DNA of 64,000 nucleotides from Trileptium ribeirensis (Eukaryota; Nematoda; Enoplea; Enoplida; Thoracostomopsidae): positions 44,494 through 108,493 of the forward strand of contig JASANE010028610.1 in assembly GCA_030248225.1 (NCBI GenBank), in the 5' to 3' direction. The notes beneath the pieces were generated by a model. That model was not told the DNA's origin. It made no database searches and was given only the letters and a program-made list of their open reading frames with translations. Position 1 is the stretch's first letter. Each line of letters opens with the position of its first letter. Shown here in pieces: positions 28,401 to 43,400 of this stretch. The position numbers and the translations under genes are program-made.

Positions 28401-31400
28401 CTTGTCTACGAGTGAAGATTTTTCGTTACAAGTCGCTGCCATGTGGAATGCCTCTACCTTATTATCTCCTCATGAACTAGAGGTGCAGTCGACAGGAAAC
28501 TTATCTCCACAGGTCACCAAGAATGCGCCTTGTGCAGGCAACAGATAGAACGAAGTCAGTTGAGCTATCGTAGGTGTACGAACGAGCATGGAATACTGAG
28601 AAGCCGTAGACGGCAGCTGAAGAGCTATGTATTTCTGTTGGGCACGGCAACATTGGAACAGCGCTATTCTGTTAGAAAAATGATATATCTACTAAAGCGC
28701 TATTATATATATAAAGCAAAAAAACATTAAGTAAGTTGCCAATGCAATGTTTACTGGCCTGAATAAAACGTATGCTGTGAAGTTCAATACTTATTGCATC
28801 TATTATCAACTCTCAGACTATGACAAAACTCTTCGCATTAAGATGTTCTTTTCCTATAATGTACGACCCATGAAGGTGATATGGGCAATGTACCTAACAG
28901 ACAAAAAGATAAATTTTTGCACAGTTGATCGATATTTATAGGAAATTCGCTCACTGCATTCTAATATTTGCAGTTAAATAATACAGTCCATGATCGAAAT
29001 CATAACAAGAAAACGACAGCAATTCATATCGGTTAAAAACATATATACATTAAAATCTTGAATGTCAGTTTGACAAATAATATCCTTTTGAACGCAGCTT
29101 GACATGATTACGTCATGCCCGACTTAATTTGTCTATCGTACATTGGTCAACAAACTCAATCCGGCGTTTAGGGATCGAACCTGGGCAGTGCGAGTGAATG
29201 TACGCAAACCGCTGAGCTATCTAGGAGCTGCTGCTCAATTTCGTATGAACCACGCAAAGCGCGTTGAAAATAACGATATGCGAACAAACACCATACGATG
29301 CAGTATGTATTATATACTACAATGTTGTATAAAGTGTTGCTTCAGTCGTACTATATTAGTGCTATATCCCATTTATTGGTTCAATTTCAGCTGTAACCAT
29401 GGTATATATCGGCTCAGGATAACTAAACTAGGTCCCGAGTGGCAGGTAATTTTTTCAAGTATCGACACAAAGAACAATTCGCGAAAATCAAAGTCGATAG
29501 GCGCTAGGCTAAAATTTTCGAAAATATTAATCACTTGACTGCTACACAAATTCAAATAATCTAATGTCTGACTTTGTGCGTCTTCATGCGAACAAGGTGG
29601 CATATATGTTTTTCTTATACCAAAGCTTCAACTATACATAAAAATGGTAATTGATCCGTAATCATTCATGTTAAATCTTAGTGGGGAAATTCATTCATTC
29701 CACCAAGAAATATGTTTTTAAACATAGCTAAATTGCAAAACTGTAAGCTATATAATTTAATAAACTCCTAGCTGATTGTTATAAAAATTTAGTAACAATA
29801 ACTATTTGTGACATTTTATACCATGTAGGGCCAAAGTAACCCAGATGAGCGTAAATAAAATATAGGTCATGCTGTTCTCCATATAGCAAGCCTTAGTCTA
29901 AGCTTAGGTCCTTTTATCAGACATACACTAAGCCTCTGTCAGGGGGCTAACACGCCCCGGACCCTCCCCCACCCTAAGCTGTTGTTTTTCTAAAACTATA
30001 ATGTAACGAACCTCATAGTTACTTAAGCTCGATGAACTGAAGCTTAGAACTGTTTATACTGAGAAAGTGTCGGTATTAGGAAGGTTTACTATTTATACAT
30101 CACAATCAAATATCAGGTACAACTCCAATAAATCGATTATCCGGTACGGACTGCAGTGAGTACAGTGGCAGCCGAACCTCGGACATAAGCTCAGTACTCA
30201 GTAGACTCCCGCAATGTCCACTCGGCAATTTGCAGGAAAGTTAGGCGCACAGGTAAAGCTATTAACTTAGACCAAGAGTACGATTGTTCCGCTGATATAA
30301 ATTGCTGAATACAGATTTTTTGCATCAAATTGTATCGCGAGAACAAAAAAATTGTATTCAGAACACATGACCATAGAGTTTGACGAATTTTATCGACTGT
30401 TAAATAAAAGCAGTGAATCATATCGTATTCCATGATAAATTTCGCTATATAATGGCAACACGTCTGACCGCACTTAGACTCGTTTTGAGTTTTGTCTTAG
30501 CTCGAGCTACATATGTTTTCAGTGGAAGCTGTAACCAAGAAAGACTAGCTTAACAGAATTCCAAGAATAACAACATATGAAAATCATTCAGATAATGAAT
30601 TCGTTCATATTTAAATATGGCAAATACACACGGTCTTGTTAAGAGCACAGTGCTTCCCATCAAGGAAGTCAGGAGTGTTTGGATCACAATAGAACATGTC
30701 GAACCTATGTACTGGCACCTCAAGCCTATTGCAACTAAAATTAATAAGAATGAAGTTGTATCACGGCCATACCTCCCAAACGTCTGTAATAAATGCGACT
30801 TTGGCAACTTAGACAACAGTTTAAATAACAAAACGTTTGCTTTGACAGGGTATGATTAACATTTGCACGAAGTAATATTTTGTAACCGTGTTAGTAAATT
30901 AAAGCCAACATATGACAATACGGGGTACCTTTAAATTTTCAAGAAATCTTGTTTGCATCGTTGTATTTTCGTCTATTAGCTGCGATTTATCGCCCCACTT
31001 CTTTTGTAATAATTCGTTCAATTTGTTCGTCTGTGCTTGAAGCGTTTTAATTAGTTTTTTCAACGAATCGATGTCGGCAGCGCTTTGCTTTATTTCACCT
31101 GGAATCAGACTGATGCCCCGACTATGTCGTGAAGATTTATTACCACGGCCTTTTTATAATTCTTTTTATGCAGTGTTTAGAGTATTTTAATCGAATCATA
31201 ATTAGACCACGTGCAGGTGCTGTTCCACAGCTTTAATTCTGTGGTTGACTTTTTAGCAGCTGTAGCAGTGGATAACAAATAGATCAAGTTATGCGATAAT
31301 TAACGTTTTAATTTAATAAATGTAAGAACATAAATTTCCTTTTCGTTAATATGTCTACATTCACATTGTTGTGCAGCATGCGTAAAGAAGAGTACTTGAA

Positions 31401-34400
31401 TTTCAAAATCGCAAAAACATTAACCGATTCCAATTTGAAGGATGTAACCTTATGTGGCTGAGGAAAAAAATTGTTAAAGCATTGCTTCAGGTAAAGCATA
31501 TAATAACTACCAACGTTTGCTAACACACTTTGTCCATCTGGAACGCCACCCTGAATATTTCTAGCAGCAGGACATTGGTTTTTAGTGGTTATCATTAGGA
31601 AATTATACTGTACGGCTGTTTTGAACAACACTTTTGTAGTGTCATAATACTTCAATACAAGATATATGTACGTCTATATAAATCCGAATACTTCCAGAAA
31701 TGTGACAATGCGTATATAACAAATGGAGGATAGGTATAACAGGCTATTTTTACTCCCGAGCAATTATTACTCCTCTGCCGCCTTGTTTGCTGGTTGGTTA
31801 GCTTATCACCATTTTAATAATAATCGATAAAACAACAATATATATGTAACCTCCCGCTTCTGCTATTGATATTAAATTGCAATGACAACACCAAGAACAG
31901 GAACAGACCACAGCTCCAGCGTGGAAGCAAGAAACTGCGGATTTACTCGCTGGCAACGATCGCGCGCACCACTATAGTTTTCGACATCGACTGTCGTATT
32001 ATGGCAATACTAACGCATTGCGATTCGATCTCTTCATTCAGTCATTGAGCATCATTGCAATCCCTGCCAACATGAAACATTTCCGTAATGCGCAACTGTT
32101 CGTCCCAGGCAGTAATCATGCAAGCGGGGAAATGTATCTGGATCGCCACCGCTTTTCGTGAACTTCTTGAGAATCCACTCACCATCGATGATTACATACT
32201 TTTGCATCGCTTTCGAAAATTAGCTATCAGTCCGTATTGGTTAAGCCATTCGGATTCTTCCTGTACGCGAGAAATTTACGAACGTCACCAAAGTCAACAT
32301 GCTACGTTTCAGAACGCTGCATGGTATTACCACTGTCACAAGGTTCCGTACTTCCTGTATTTTAAGTATCTGATGAAAAAACAATGAAATAGTTAAACCA
32401 GTGACAAACTTACTAAAGTTTAACGATTTGATGAAAAGCAACATAAAATCATTATAGGTCGGTCAAAGGGAGTAATATTTGCCAAGAGGGAGTAACATCT
32501 GTCGTGTTTGCTAGGTGTTACTGGTTATATTATTTTTAGACTGGTCATTCCGTAAACTTGGAACACTCTTTAATTTCCTTGAACCATACACGATTTCAGC
32601 ACATTTTGTGATCTGCAATTATAAATATTGACAAAATGCAATTGCACAGCACTCTGCTCACTCGTGGGTTGTCTCACATTCTCATTTTATAACACCATTT
32701 CTGTCACGTAAAAGTTCACAAATGTTTCCCAAAATTTCGAGGATATTCTTCGATTTTATGCACCAATATGAATTTATTTAACTGCAATAATTTACTGAGC
32801 TGAATATTAAGCAGTCGTGAGTATAATTTCACGAAAGGTGGACATGCTTTCAGACTATTATCAATAATTTATTTCACGCGGTTCAGTATAGTATTTGGAT
32901 ACAAAGCCACAATATTTTTTGGAGTTATTTGCAAAGGATGGTCCGTACAACTGCGTAATACATTAGTTGAAAGAACATCATATCTTTTAGAGGAAATGGT
33001 ATCTAAATTTAGATAAATTTTTAAAAATACGATTTATCAAAACAGCGTCAAAATTTACAAAAGTATAAAATTGTTGCAATATAAAGTCCCACAACATATA
33101 AACTTAAACTGTCAGTCATACCAAGGTGTCATTTTAAACAAGTGATGCTGCAAAAATTGCAAGTTTTTAATACCTAATATAGTCTGGTCGTTATATGTGT
33201 ACCGGTTTCGCTAAATGTTTAATTGAGTAAGTATTAAAATACTAAGTTTGGATGCGGTTTTGTGGATGCTGAACAAAAACATGCCTTCAATGCGTATCTT
33301 CCTTTGATCGTACGTTGATATAGCGTCACGCAACGTTCCAATCTCATTTTCACTTTGAACATTTTGCTCCGACAGTCGTATAACTTGATCTTGAACTTTT
33401 AGCCAGTCGGTTTGAAGATTGGCGAGTTTCGCATTCGCAGACTGAATTTCTTTTGATAATTGCCGAGCCCCATCTTTAGCTGTCCGTGAAGCAGAGTCGA
33501 CAGTGAGCGTAGCAGCTCCTGCTTCTGGTAGTGTAGTTAATTTCTGTAACTAAACTAAAAATATAGCAAATACAAGGTAGGAATGGGCTAAATGTTTTGT
33601 GACCTGGCAGTGTTTCGTCGTTTTGAATTTCAACGACTTTTTAATTTATCACGGTCCTTGAGGAGGAAACTACCTGCTTTGAAGAATTTGCCAACTACCA
33701 TTGGTCTTTTAGTGCGCCGATATCGACAAAATACACAATTTTTGTACCAAATCTGAAGCTTAACAGAAAAGAAGGACAACGTATTATAGTGTTTCATAGC
33801 AAAGATATAGTCTTCCGGCTGTGTCTTTTTCTAGTTTTTTATATATACTATGTAAGGGTGCCACGCCGCCGATCTAATCGAATTTCCATCATTGTTTATG
33901 AATTATATCTTCTGACGGTGCGGTTAATATATTAGTTTCATTACATACCTAGGCTTCGTTTATAGCTCAGTTTTTGCTTTTTATTTTCCAAATAATTTAA
34001 CAAAGCCCTGCTTTATCGGTAGTTGTGAATTAGCCGACCGAGGTGCTTAGTATTTTTATGTCCAGTGCTTCAGGGAATATATAAATTGCAGCGTCTTTCA
34101 AGACCGTTGTTCAGCGTTTAGGCATAGATAACGTTTTTGTTTGTTTGTATGTTTGTTTTTGTTCGATTATCTGTTTGTTTATTTCACCACCCACCCATAA
34201 TTAGTAATAAAAATATAATTAATAAGACTTCAAAAACAAAAAGGCTTGGTTTGGTAACCGGAACATTTAAGCTTCATAATCTACCATAGGGAACTGCAAC
34301 AGATCAAGTTCTGTTAAATGCGGTTTAGATATAGTTTTGTCGGCGACGTTACGAAGTTTTCAGCGAGCGAATTCCAATGAATTTCTTTACATCTGCAAAA

Positions 34401-37400
34401 GGCTACTAAAAGACGTTTAATCGACTGAATGAATTCTGTAGTGCTTCCAGCAATGAGATATTGTCGGAATATAACCACACAATTAAAAAACTCACAACAA
34501 TAATCACCGATTAAATTATTTAATATTTTAAATATCAGTATTATATATCTTTGTACCAGCGTCCATATTCAAGAGTTTAATATTTAGCTGCTCAACACTT
34601 TGCTTATAGGTCAGCTCAGAAAATCTAGTATTAGCCGTTGCATTCTTAGAGGTTACCGCAACTTTGATATGGAATCTAAATTTTACTACAGTGTTCTAGG
34701 ATCGGTTTAATGAAACCACCAACCACATTTAATAAAAATGTTGGATTATTATGTTGAAAATTACGGTGAATATTATAAACAAGTCTGGTGTACATAGTCA
34801 TCAAATAACTTATATGTCATGAAAATTTAAGATTCGAATTTAGCTCAGTACCAGTGTCGGCATAAGTCTAATATCGGGGCCCAAGAAATGAAAAAAATTT
34901 TTTGCTCCGATTTGCCTAAAATTTTGCATACGGGGGTTTTCCAGTATGGGGAATTCATTTTTGACACTTTTAGCGAAAAAAAATTTTTTGACCAAAAAAA
35001 TTTTTTTTGACCCAAAAAATTTTGAAAAAAATTTTTTTTGCCGAAATTCACCCAAAACCATTTTTTGATGCCAACAGAAAAATCAACATATTCAACTTAC
35101 TTTTTGGATTTGATGCAGTGCAGCTTGGTGAGCGCAACTAAGCAGCATCTCTTAAATTTCGTCGAGAGTCCTTCTTCATAATACACTTTGCGAACATAGA
35201 GCTGTAATTCGGGCGTCCCTCCTCCTTTTGCTGGCTTGGGACAGTCAAGCAAATCTTCGCTTGGCGGAGTTTTCCGCCCCATACCCCGTCCTACCACCCA
35301 CTGGGCGCTGCGTTGCTGGCTGTCTTAGCTAATTGCAGGGATTCCTCTTCTGCAATATGACGCAGCATGTTGAGGAATGCAAAGCACAAATAGCCCTCCT
35401 TTACAAGGAAATCATATATGCCGAAGACCCATCGTTCACGCTGCAGTCTGCCGCGGTTGTATTTCCGTTTGACCATGACGCTCTCGTCTATTTGGCAACA
35501 AATACACCAATATAACCAAACACAAATACAACAAAACATTGGCATAAATACAACCGCGGCAGACTGCAGCGTGAACGACGGGTCTTCGGCATATATGATG
35601 TCCTTGTAAAGGAGGGCTATTTGTGCTTTGCATTCCTCAACATGCTGCGTCATATTGCAGAGAGGAATCCCTGCAATTAGCTAAGACAGCCAGCAACGCA
35701 GCGCCCAGTGGGTGGTAGGACGGGGTATGGGGCGGAAACTCCGCCAAGCAAAGATTTGCTTGACTGTCCCAAGCCAGCAAAAGGAGGAGGGACGCCCGAA
35801 TTCCAGCTCTATGTTCGCAAAGTGTATTATGAAGAAGGACTCTCGACGAAATTTAAGAGATGCTGCTTAGTTGCGCTCACCAAGCTGCACTGCATCAAAT
35901 CCAAAAAGTAAGTTGAATATGTTGATTTTTCTGTTGGCATCAAAAAATGGTTTTGGGTGAATTTCGGCAAAAAAAATTTTTTTCAAAATTTTTTGGGTCA
36001 AAAAAAATTTTTTTGGTCAAAAAATTTTTTTTCGCTAAAAGTGTCAAAAATGAATTCCCCATACTGGAAAACCCCCGTATGCAAAATTTTAAGCAAATCG
36101 GAGCAAAAAATTTTTTTCATTTCTTGGGCCCCGATATTAGACTTATGCCCCAGTGTCTTTCAATGGAGTCACACATACAGATAGCTGACCTTTCTATAAA
36201 GTATTCTGCATTCGGATTTTTATGATCTAAATGGAACACATAACGTCTAGAAATTGCTAAAGACAATTATTGCATGTTAGTAGACCAAAACAACGCTTGT
36301 TAAAAACAAACATTATAATATATCATCAAAAGTTAAATACAGCTTAGCATTATAGGTAATAACATAATTTCAGAACAATTAACATCGCTATTATACCTAC
36401 AACAGAACTTAAAAACCGTATTGGGCCATTAATACTGCCTTGAAGTACACCAGAATGCGTCTCAAGAGAACTTATTGACTTCCATTTATTTCTCCAAACT
36501 TATAACATATATATTTAATTCAAGCTAGGCAATTACATTATATACCACTTAATGATTGCACTTAAAAACTCTGCAAAAGCTTTGCATGCATACTGAGCCA
36601 TAAGTTTTTGAGGAATCTAAATACAAAGTGTCCACTAATTTACCATTATTTAAAGCATTTGGCAGTTCATCTACAGTTATCAACAAATTTGTAACAGTGA
36701 ATCTACATTTAATGAAACCAGATGAAAGCACCCAAATAAGGTCTTTTCTTGTGAGAAGTCAACAACAGCAGTTTTAAAAAAGATTCCATCACTTTTCTTA
36801 AAATACATAAAATACTTATTGGATGGTAAGTGGAAACCAAATTTCTTTTACTTTTTGATGCAGATGAATACCCATAGATGCTAATTTCAGCCATTTTTTC
36901 AAACTAATGTTAGCATCAACCAAATATTTTACTGATTTTATGAATAAAACATTGCGGAAAGTTGCAATAATCATTAATATATTGGGTTTACCTGGATTTC
37001 CTAGAGCTTCCTACTACTTCTTGTAAACTGACTAGTTAAGCTGATACGTCCAACTATAATGATACAGTTAAGTTACAGTTACTCTGATGCGTTTAAGATT
37101 GGCGAAAGTAGGAAATATAGTAAATTTTATGTTGGAAAACAGTAAAGATTTGGGTAACAATTCGAGAAAGTCCATTTAACACAGGAAATTTCATAAACCT
37201 TCCTTCTGAGCATTCTTACAGTTGTGAAGCAGCGATAAAATTTATATATAACTTGATTTAGCATGGGTTCTGTGAGATGCCGCAACTTCGGTTATATAGT
37301 CCTCAAAAAACATTTATCTCTTGTATATATCGCAAATCTGGTTTTGTTAACTTGCTAAGTGCTCAAATGATAAGGTTTGTCGTAAGAATTGACGGTTATG

Positions 37401-40400
37401 TTGCGGCTTTGCATTGGTGCATAATGTTTTAAATTTTGACCAGGCATAGGTAAACCTATTTTGCTAGCAGTAAAGCCTAAATTTTCATGTAAGTTTAGAT
37501 GCCAGCCTTTCGGCGCGACGCTTTTCTCCTTTCATTTATCGCTTCAAGCATTGCCAATTATACCTTAGCCAAGCAAAATCTTCTGCTTGTAGAATTTTTA
37601 AATGTAAAAATGATATACGCCAGCCTAGAAGCGTTTGGTTTAGTACACACATCCATCGCACTGGATATTCTGTGGCATAAAAACGACATTGGTATATATA
37701 CTTTTGTGATATTCAGTTTTATAAAGTGCAAACAATGTTGTGGCCTGACTTCCAATTAAGCAAATCCTATTTAAACTGCCTATGTTCGTAAAACAAGGCA
37801 AACTAACTTGGCGAGGCGTAGCGAAAGATTCTGAACCAAATCGCTGCACCATTTGATCTCTTTGTAGATTTTTCTTTTCTGCTAGTTTCGAATATTTTGA
37901 AACGTCCTGCTCTAGTCGTTCAACTTCAAGCGTTTTTGCATTCACCTTTGAACCAAGATTCTTTTATTCGAAGTTTTTAATATAAAAATGTTTATATTTT
38001 CAAATCGAGCAGTTTTCAAATATTTAATAGTTTATAATTACTGTTTATTCAGGCATTAGCTTGTACAAATTATTTACTTCGAAATAATAAGCTTTAGCGA
38101 ATATTAAAGTAATTATTGAATTTTGAAGAGACATTGAAACTCAACACAAATTCGACAAGTCAAATGTAGCCATATATATCAGCGGAAATTGTAGTTGGAA
38201 TTGTGTTTTTGACTATTGTTTGGATGTAGCGAATAAAATGCATCGAAGTTTGAGTTTTCGCGTAAGCACATTGATTTTTTGTAATCCGAGAAGAAGTGTG
38301 TCACTAAAGGTATACGCGCCAGGCAGTAATCAATTTTTACGCTCTGTTGAATCAAGGAAGACAACGACAAAACAAAACTATATATCAGTAAAGTTTAATA
38401 CACACATTTGCAAAACATTTGTTTTTAGTTCGATACCTCTTCGCAAGCACCCAGGGATAATAAAATGTCCTCGATGTCTACATATAGTACCTTACTTACG
38501 CCGACCGTGCAAAACATCAGTGGTGTTGAGACGGACACAAATACGAAATCACAGCACTTGTAGAACTGCATTGTAGAAGAAAATTTGGCACCATTTGCAC
38601 AACGAAACTCTGTAGTATCAAGCCTACGTATTTATGGTATTGAGCGCTGAGAGAAAGTAATTCCTTTTGTGGCAGGTTCAGCGACGGGTATATAAAGATG
38701 GTGATCGCCTTTGAATTAGCTACAAATGAGCTACGCCAAATCCGAGGCATTTGCAGTACGCCAGTGCCGACTAGTTGGAGGACTAATAGCGGTGCCATAG
38801 GTTAAGAAGTTCATTCTGATCGTATTAAAAGACTGCGCAGCAAAGGCTAAATTTATACTGGATATTCTGACAAAAAACAAAAAAAAACGTTTATGGGAAA
38901 TAAAAATTTGTTTGTATCAATATTCACATGTAACGGTTTCAAAGGTTTATTCGCTGTTAAATTTTTGCAGAATTCACGATCTAAATGTGTCCACCATTTG
39001 GAAGTTTTGTCTCCTGCAGCTTAGGGGTTCCACTACGAACAGTGTCGGTCACATCGCGACTATATTAATAATATGTTTTTCGAGAAAAATTCACTTTGTG
39101 TTATGGTGTGCTTGCGCGTTTATATGGCTTCACAGACATAATCAAGCTACCGTTCATTGGGTACATCATACATTCTTAATAAAGATCACTGCTTTGAAGA
39201 GGCGAATGTTTTGTGTGAACAAATTTTTAACTTGTTATTTAGCTGCTTTGGTTTGTGCACCTGCCAATCTTTGAATAAATATCCACATGGTCGCGCAAAT
39301 ACCCTCAAGAAATCAGTTCGATAGAATGTTAGTCAATCAGTTTTCAATATTAAAACTTTAGACGGTGTCTGGCACCGAGTTAGCTTCCCGTGAAATTGCT
39401 AATATGTTGTAAATTTATAATTTCGTGCTTGTCGGCCACACCGTGTTCGGTACGGCATGGTTGCCCCTGTCAAGAGATACTTAAGTGCCAAATGGTGGGC
39501 ACAATAATGCGTAAATCCAGCATTACATTCTGTAACAACATTGGCAGGGTTTATTTGAGATAACGATATGCATTCCTAAACGCCTAAAATACCTGTTATT
39601 CCAATCAAAATGTGGCATGCATTTTGTTGATGCTTCATTGCTTATATGGCTCCCGAAGAACTGGTTAATGTATTAGGAGGTGAAGGCGGTAAAAATCATA
39701 TCCCATAAATTTAGAGTTGCTATTTTATCTAATAAGTCGAAACGGTACTACGCACACTGAGCGCGAGCGAATAATTTAGAATCTATTACATTGGATTTGA
39801 TTTTTAGTTCTCACATTTTGGATGATATAATACAATATGCTTGTAGCAAGACATATTTTCAGCGCTCTTCATTCATGATTAACGGCGGCATTACTAAAAT
39901 ATCTCGGCAGCGATGCTATTCGAAGATCAGGTGTATTGACGTAAAGTTCGAACAGTCCACCTATAGTCAAGTAGGGTAAAATTTTAGATTTATTAAAATG
40001 CCTGCGTTGAATGGCCTGCTGTAACGAAATCAGCGCGCAAGTAGAGCTCAAATCCTGAGACACGCATGCACTATTTTTATACTCCGCTACTCATGCTTTT
40101 GCTAATTTAAGCTGAATCACTGACATCTCTGCAATTATACACCAAAAATTGCAACGGAAGTGGTAGTTGTGTTTCGCAACTACCGCACATGCTCATGTTA
40201 ATATTTTCTAAGATAAATTTTGTGAAACTTGGTAGTGAAATTTATTTCGGTTGAACACAGTAGTCTTTTAGAAATTTAGGGACTGGGGGTTATTGCTGTG
40301 TTAAGGAACTCTCAGACGTTTAATCGAGGTTCATCTATTTCACTTGGCCTAGGAGCGTAAGTACCACTGTCTGTTGTGTGGTAGTGCAGTGACTTGAAAT

Positions 40401-43400
40401 ACAAATAGTATCGAACTCTATGGTGCACCTATTATTCACACCAAAGAATACATCTACAAACCAATAATTCACTTCGGGGCACTGCCTTGGAGAACCTCAG
40501 GATGAGAGTGTCGTGCAACACAATTTTATTCTCCACTTGATTGTGTGGTTTTACCTAACTTTCTGTAGGGTTCAATTGGCTCGGCATCTGGCCTATTCGA
40601 ACATAATAAAGCCATTGTTACCATAAGTTTATACTCATCCTTTGTTTTGGTCACCGATTTGTATTTTTCTTCAACCGACGTCCCGTGTAGCGTTTCTTTT
40701 CTTAGCTGTTGTTCCAATTCAGAACATTCAGTTTCCTAGAATTATAAGTATTAAGTTTTTATTGCCGTTTAAATTGAATTCTTCTGTAGATCCTTCTAGC
40801 AACACAGAAACATTTTCACCCTTGTGCACACTAAAGATGTAAATTGTTACCATTTTAATTAAGAAACTTGGAGGTTGAATTTAGCATTTTATGAAACTAT
40901 TTCTTTTGGCTGTCGAGCATTGATAGATGCTAAGTATACACACTGTATGACATATAACCTGTTTTCAGAACACACTGTGAAATAAATATTTGCTGATAAT
41001 TCGACAAAAACTTACAGTTTAGGAAACAGAATAAAATTGTTGATCGTAGTATAGATAGACCATTTTGGGGTTCAAATGCGACAAATAATGGTACATCGGT
41101 ACGTTGCTCGGTGTAAAATATAGTTTTGCATAAATAACACACAATAATTTAATCGATCCTACGGGGTTGAATGGATATTGTTGCTTTTTAGGTATATATT
41201 TCTGTGCATAAAGGAGCACGTATTTGCATAAACGTATCTATGCTTTATACCAAACAAGCATAGGTTAATAATCCCGGTTATATATCAGAATAAATACAAA
41301 TTTGGTCACTTTATTTAGAAACTATGTATTGGGTAAACCGCTTTGACTCGAATTATCAAATCAATTCTCATTTTGAACCAAAAGTTCGAATATGTATTGG
41401 TATTCTTGTCCATAATATCATAGATAACAAATCTGTTTCACGTATCACAGTGGAGAAACTGTATTTAACATACCTGCAGCCGTAACGTCGCGGAAATCAA
41501 CCATTTTACTATATTTACGAGAACTATCAATATTGGTGGAAAATTGCCGTGGTTGTTGCTGTTGCCTTTTATACAACTCACGACGTTTGGACGTTGTTTG
41601 GTTCAAAGTTTCATAATTTATCTGTTGTGAACGCCGGTAAATTTCTTTTTAATTTAAGGGTTAGGAATTTATGGTCTCTTATGTTTCTGATTTGTACTTA
41701 TATATATGGCTATATTGTTTATAGTTATTACGTTATATGGCGGACGCATATTGCCGACCTCATTTCTTTCTACGAAATATGGAATGGACATCTTTTTCCA
41801 TCGTCACCTAAAACTTTCCAAGATAAGTTTCTTACTGACTTTGATTAATTCGGACACCATAACTATACGGTAGCTGCAGCGTGGCGCTATCTCCACAGTT
41901 TTCTGTTTCATAGTATCCATGTGTCATTTAATATAAATATAGCTTGTAACATAGCTGGCGAAAAGGCTGTTGACACATCGCATGATAAAACAGGGTATTG
42001 TTGCGCTGACTGTGTCCCCATAATTAATATAGTTGTTAATATCGTACGGTGGTATTGGAAACGTTTCAGCGGACACCCGTTGCGGTTCTAAATCAGCTAT
42101 GCCCGTAGTACTTTCGTTTTTCTGAAACATTTATTGTTTGTTTGCGCCGGCGAAACATATAATGCAAAAATGATTAGACCCATGGAATTCAGTGTAGCGT
42201 CTGGTATAAATTGCGGCGCAGAATGGTAGTTTTTTCATTTTAAGTATGAGAAGAATAGTGACATCATTTACATCATACTAGGATTAGCCATTTACCTGGT
42301 CTCTGTGACCATATAATAAGAATGCGTATACCTGCGATTGCCGGGTGTGGTTAAGTTGGCGGGTTTTAACCATCACTGCCTCCAAAGAGGATTATATCCA
42401 AAATACTGGTAGATTACATCGTGTATCTTCCAATAGACATATTGAGTTAGCTGCTAACCAGATCGTTATAATTAGTTTTGTGAGTGGCGATATTTCGTTT
42501 ATTTTCTGTTCAGATATATAGGAGAAATATTAATAGCTGCGTATGGTTGCTCTTAAAACACGTAACATTGTTGCTTAACTAAATGGCTATTACAGTTTGC
42601 TTTTAGTGAAAAACTTACGCCCGAGAAACTCACCAAGACGGCGTTCCTTTCAAGAAGCTTCTTTAGTTGCTTCTGAGAAGCACTAATCGTTCCGTCTGTT
42701 CCTCGCTGGGTCTGAGTTTCAACTAGGATTGTGTCATCCATTTCACGCAGTTCAGATTGTTCAGTTCGAAGTTTATTGCTAGCTGTTACAAGCTGCTGTT
42801 GGATGTAAGCTTTTTCCTAAAACATTAAATCATATACGTTTGAAAGTGTCTCGCTAGTGAAACGCTTTCGCTCGCTTGCTGTGTTACGCATTGTTTCATT
42901 TGGAATTTCTTCATTTTGTGCTATGCGTAAAGCTATCACGATTTTAGTTTAAAAACTAACCGCTTGGAAAAAAATCACTGTAACATGATTTTGGAAAGTT
43001 ACGATATTTTCTTCTTCCTCCGCGTTTATTCCATAGGACGAAGCCCGCTGGATCTGATCTGTGACATCAAGTGGCACGTTCATGTGCTTGACAGGGCGGA
43101 GCCCGGCCTGCCTGATGTGTGGGTGTAGCGCGTCGATCTTCCCCCTGCTTCAGCCTGCAATGCGGACTTGATCCTGAGACAAGCAGATTGATTCCGACTT
43201 ACCTGTTTCACCGGTGCATCTTCATTTCGGCGAAAATTTTGCCATGATATAAACAAAATAAAATACGGAGGCTCCTCCGGCCAATTGCCAACTACCATGA
43301 AAATTCAACATTAATTAATGCTACTTGAAAAAAGACAAAGCAAGAGCTGAATATGAGTACCTGTCGCCTAGCTACAGTTGCAATATATTAACTGCTACAA

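Noticed and set aside
38912..39274. 120-codon plus-strand frame
   Set aside because: No domain, intronic, no codon bias; compatible with chance in AT-rich DNA.
41549..41848. 99-codon plus-strand frame with hydrophobic stretch
   Set aside because: Phe/Tyr/Ile richness comes from T-rich DNA; no recognisable membrane-protein family or neighbours.
43080..43298. Possible extra CCDC40 exon between exons 12 and 13
   Set aside because: Not coiled-coil, GC-rich repeat-like sequence, and exons 12 and 13 already join in phase.
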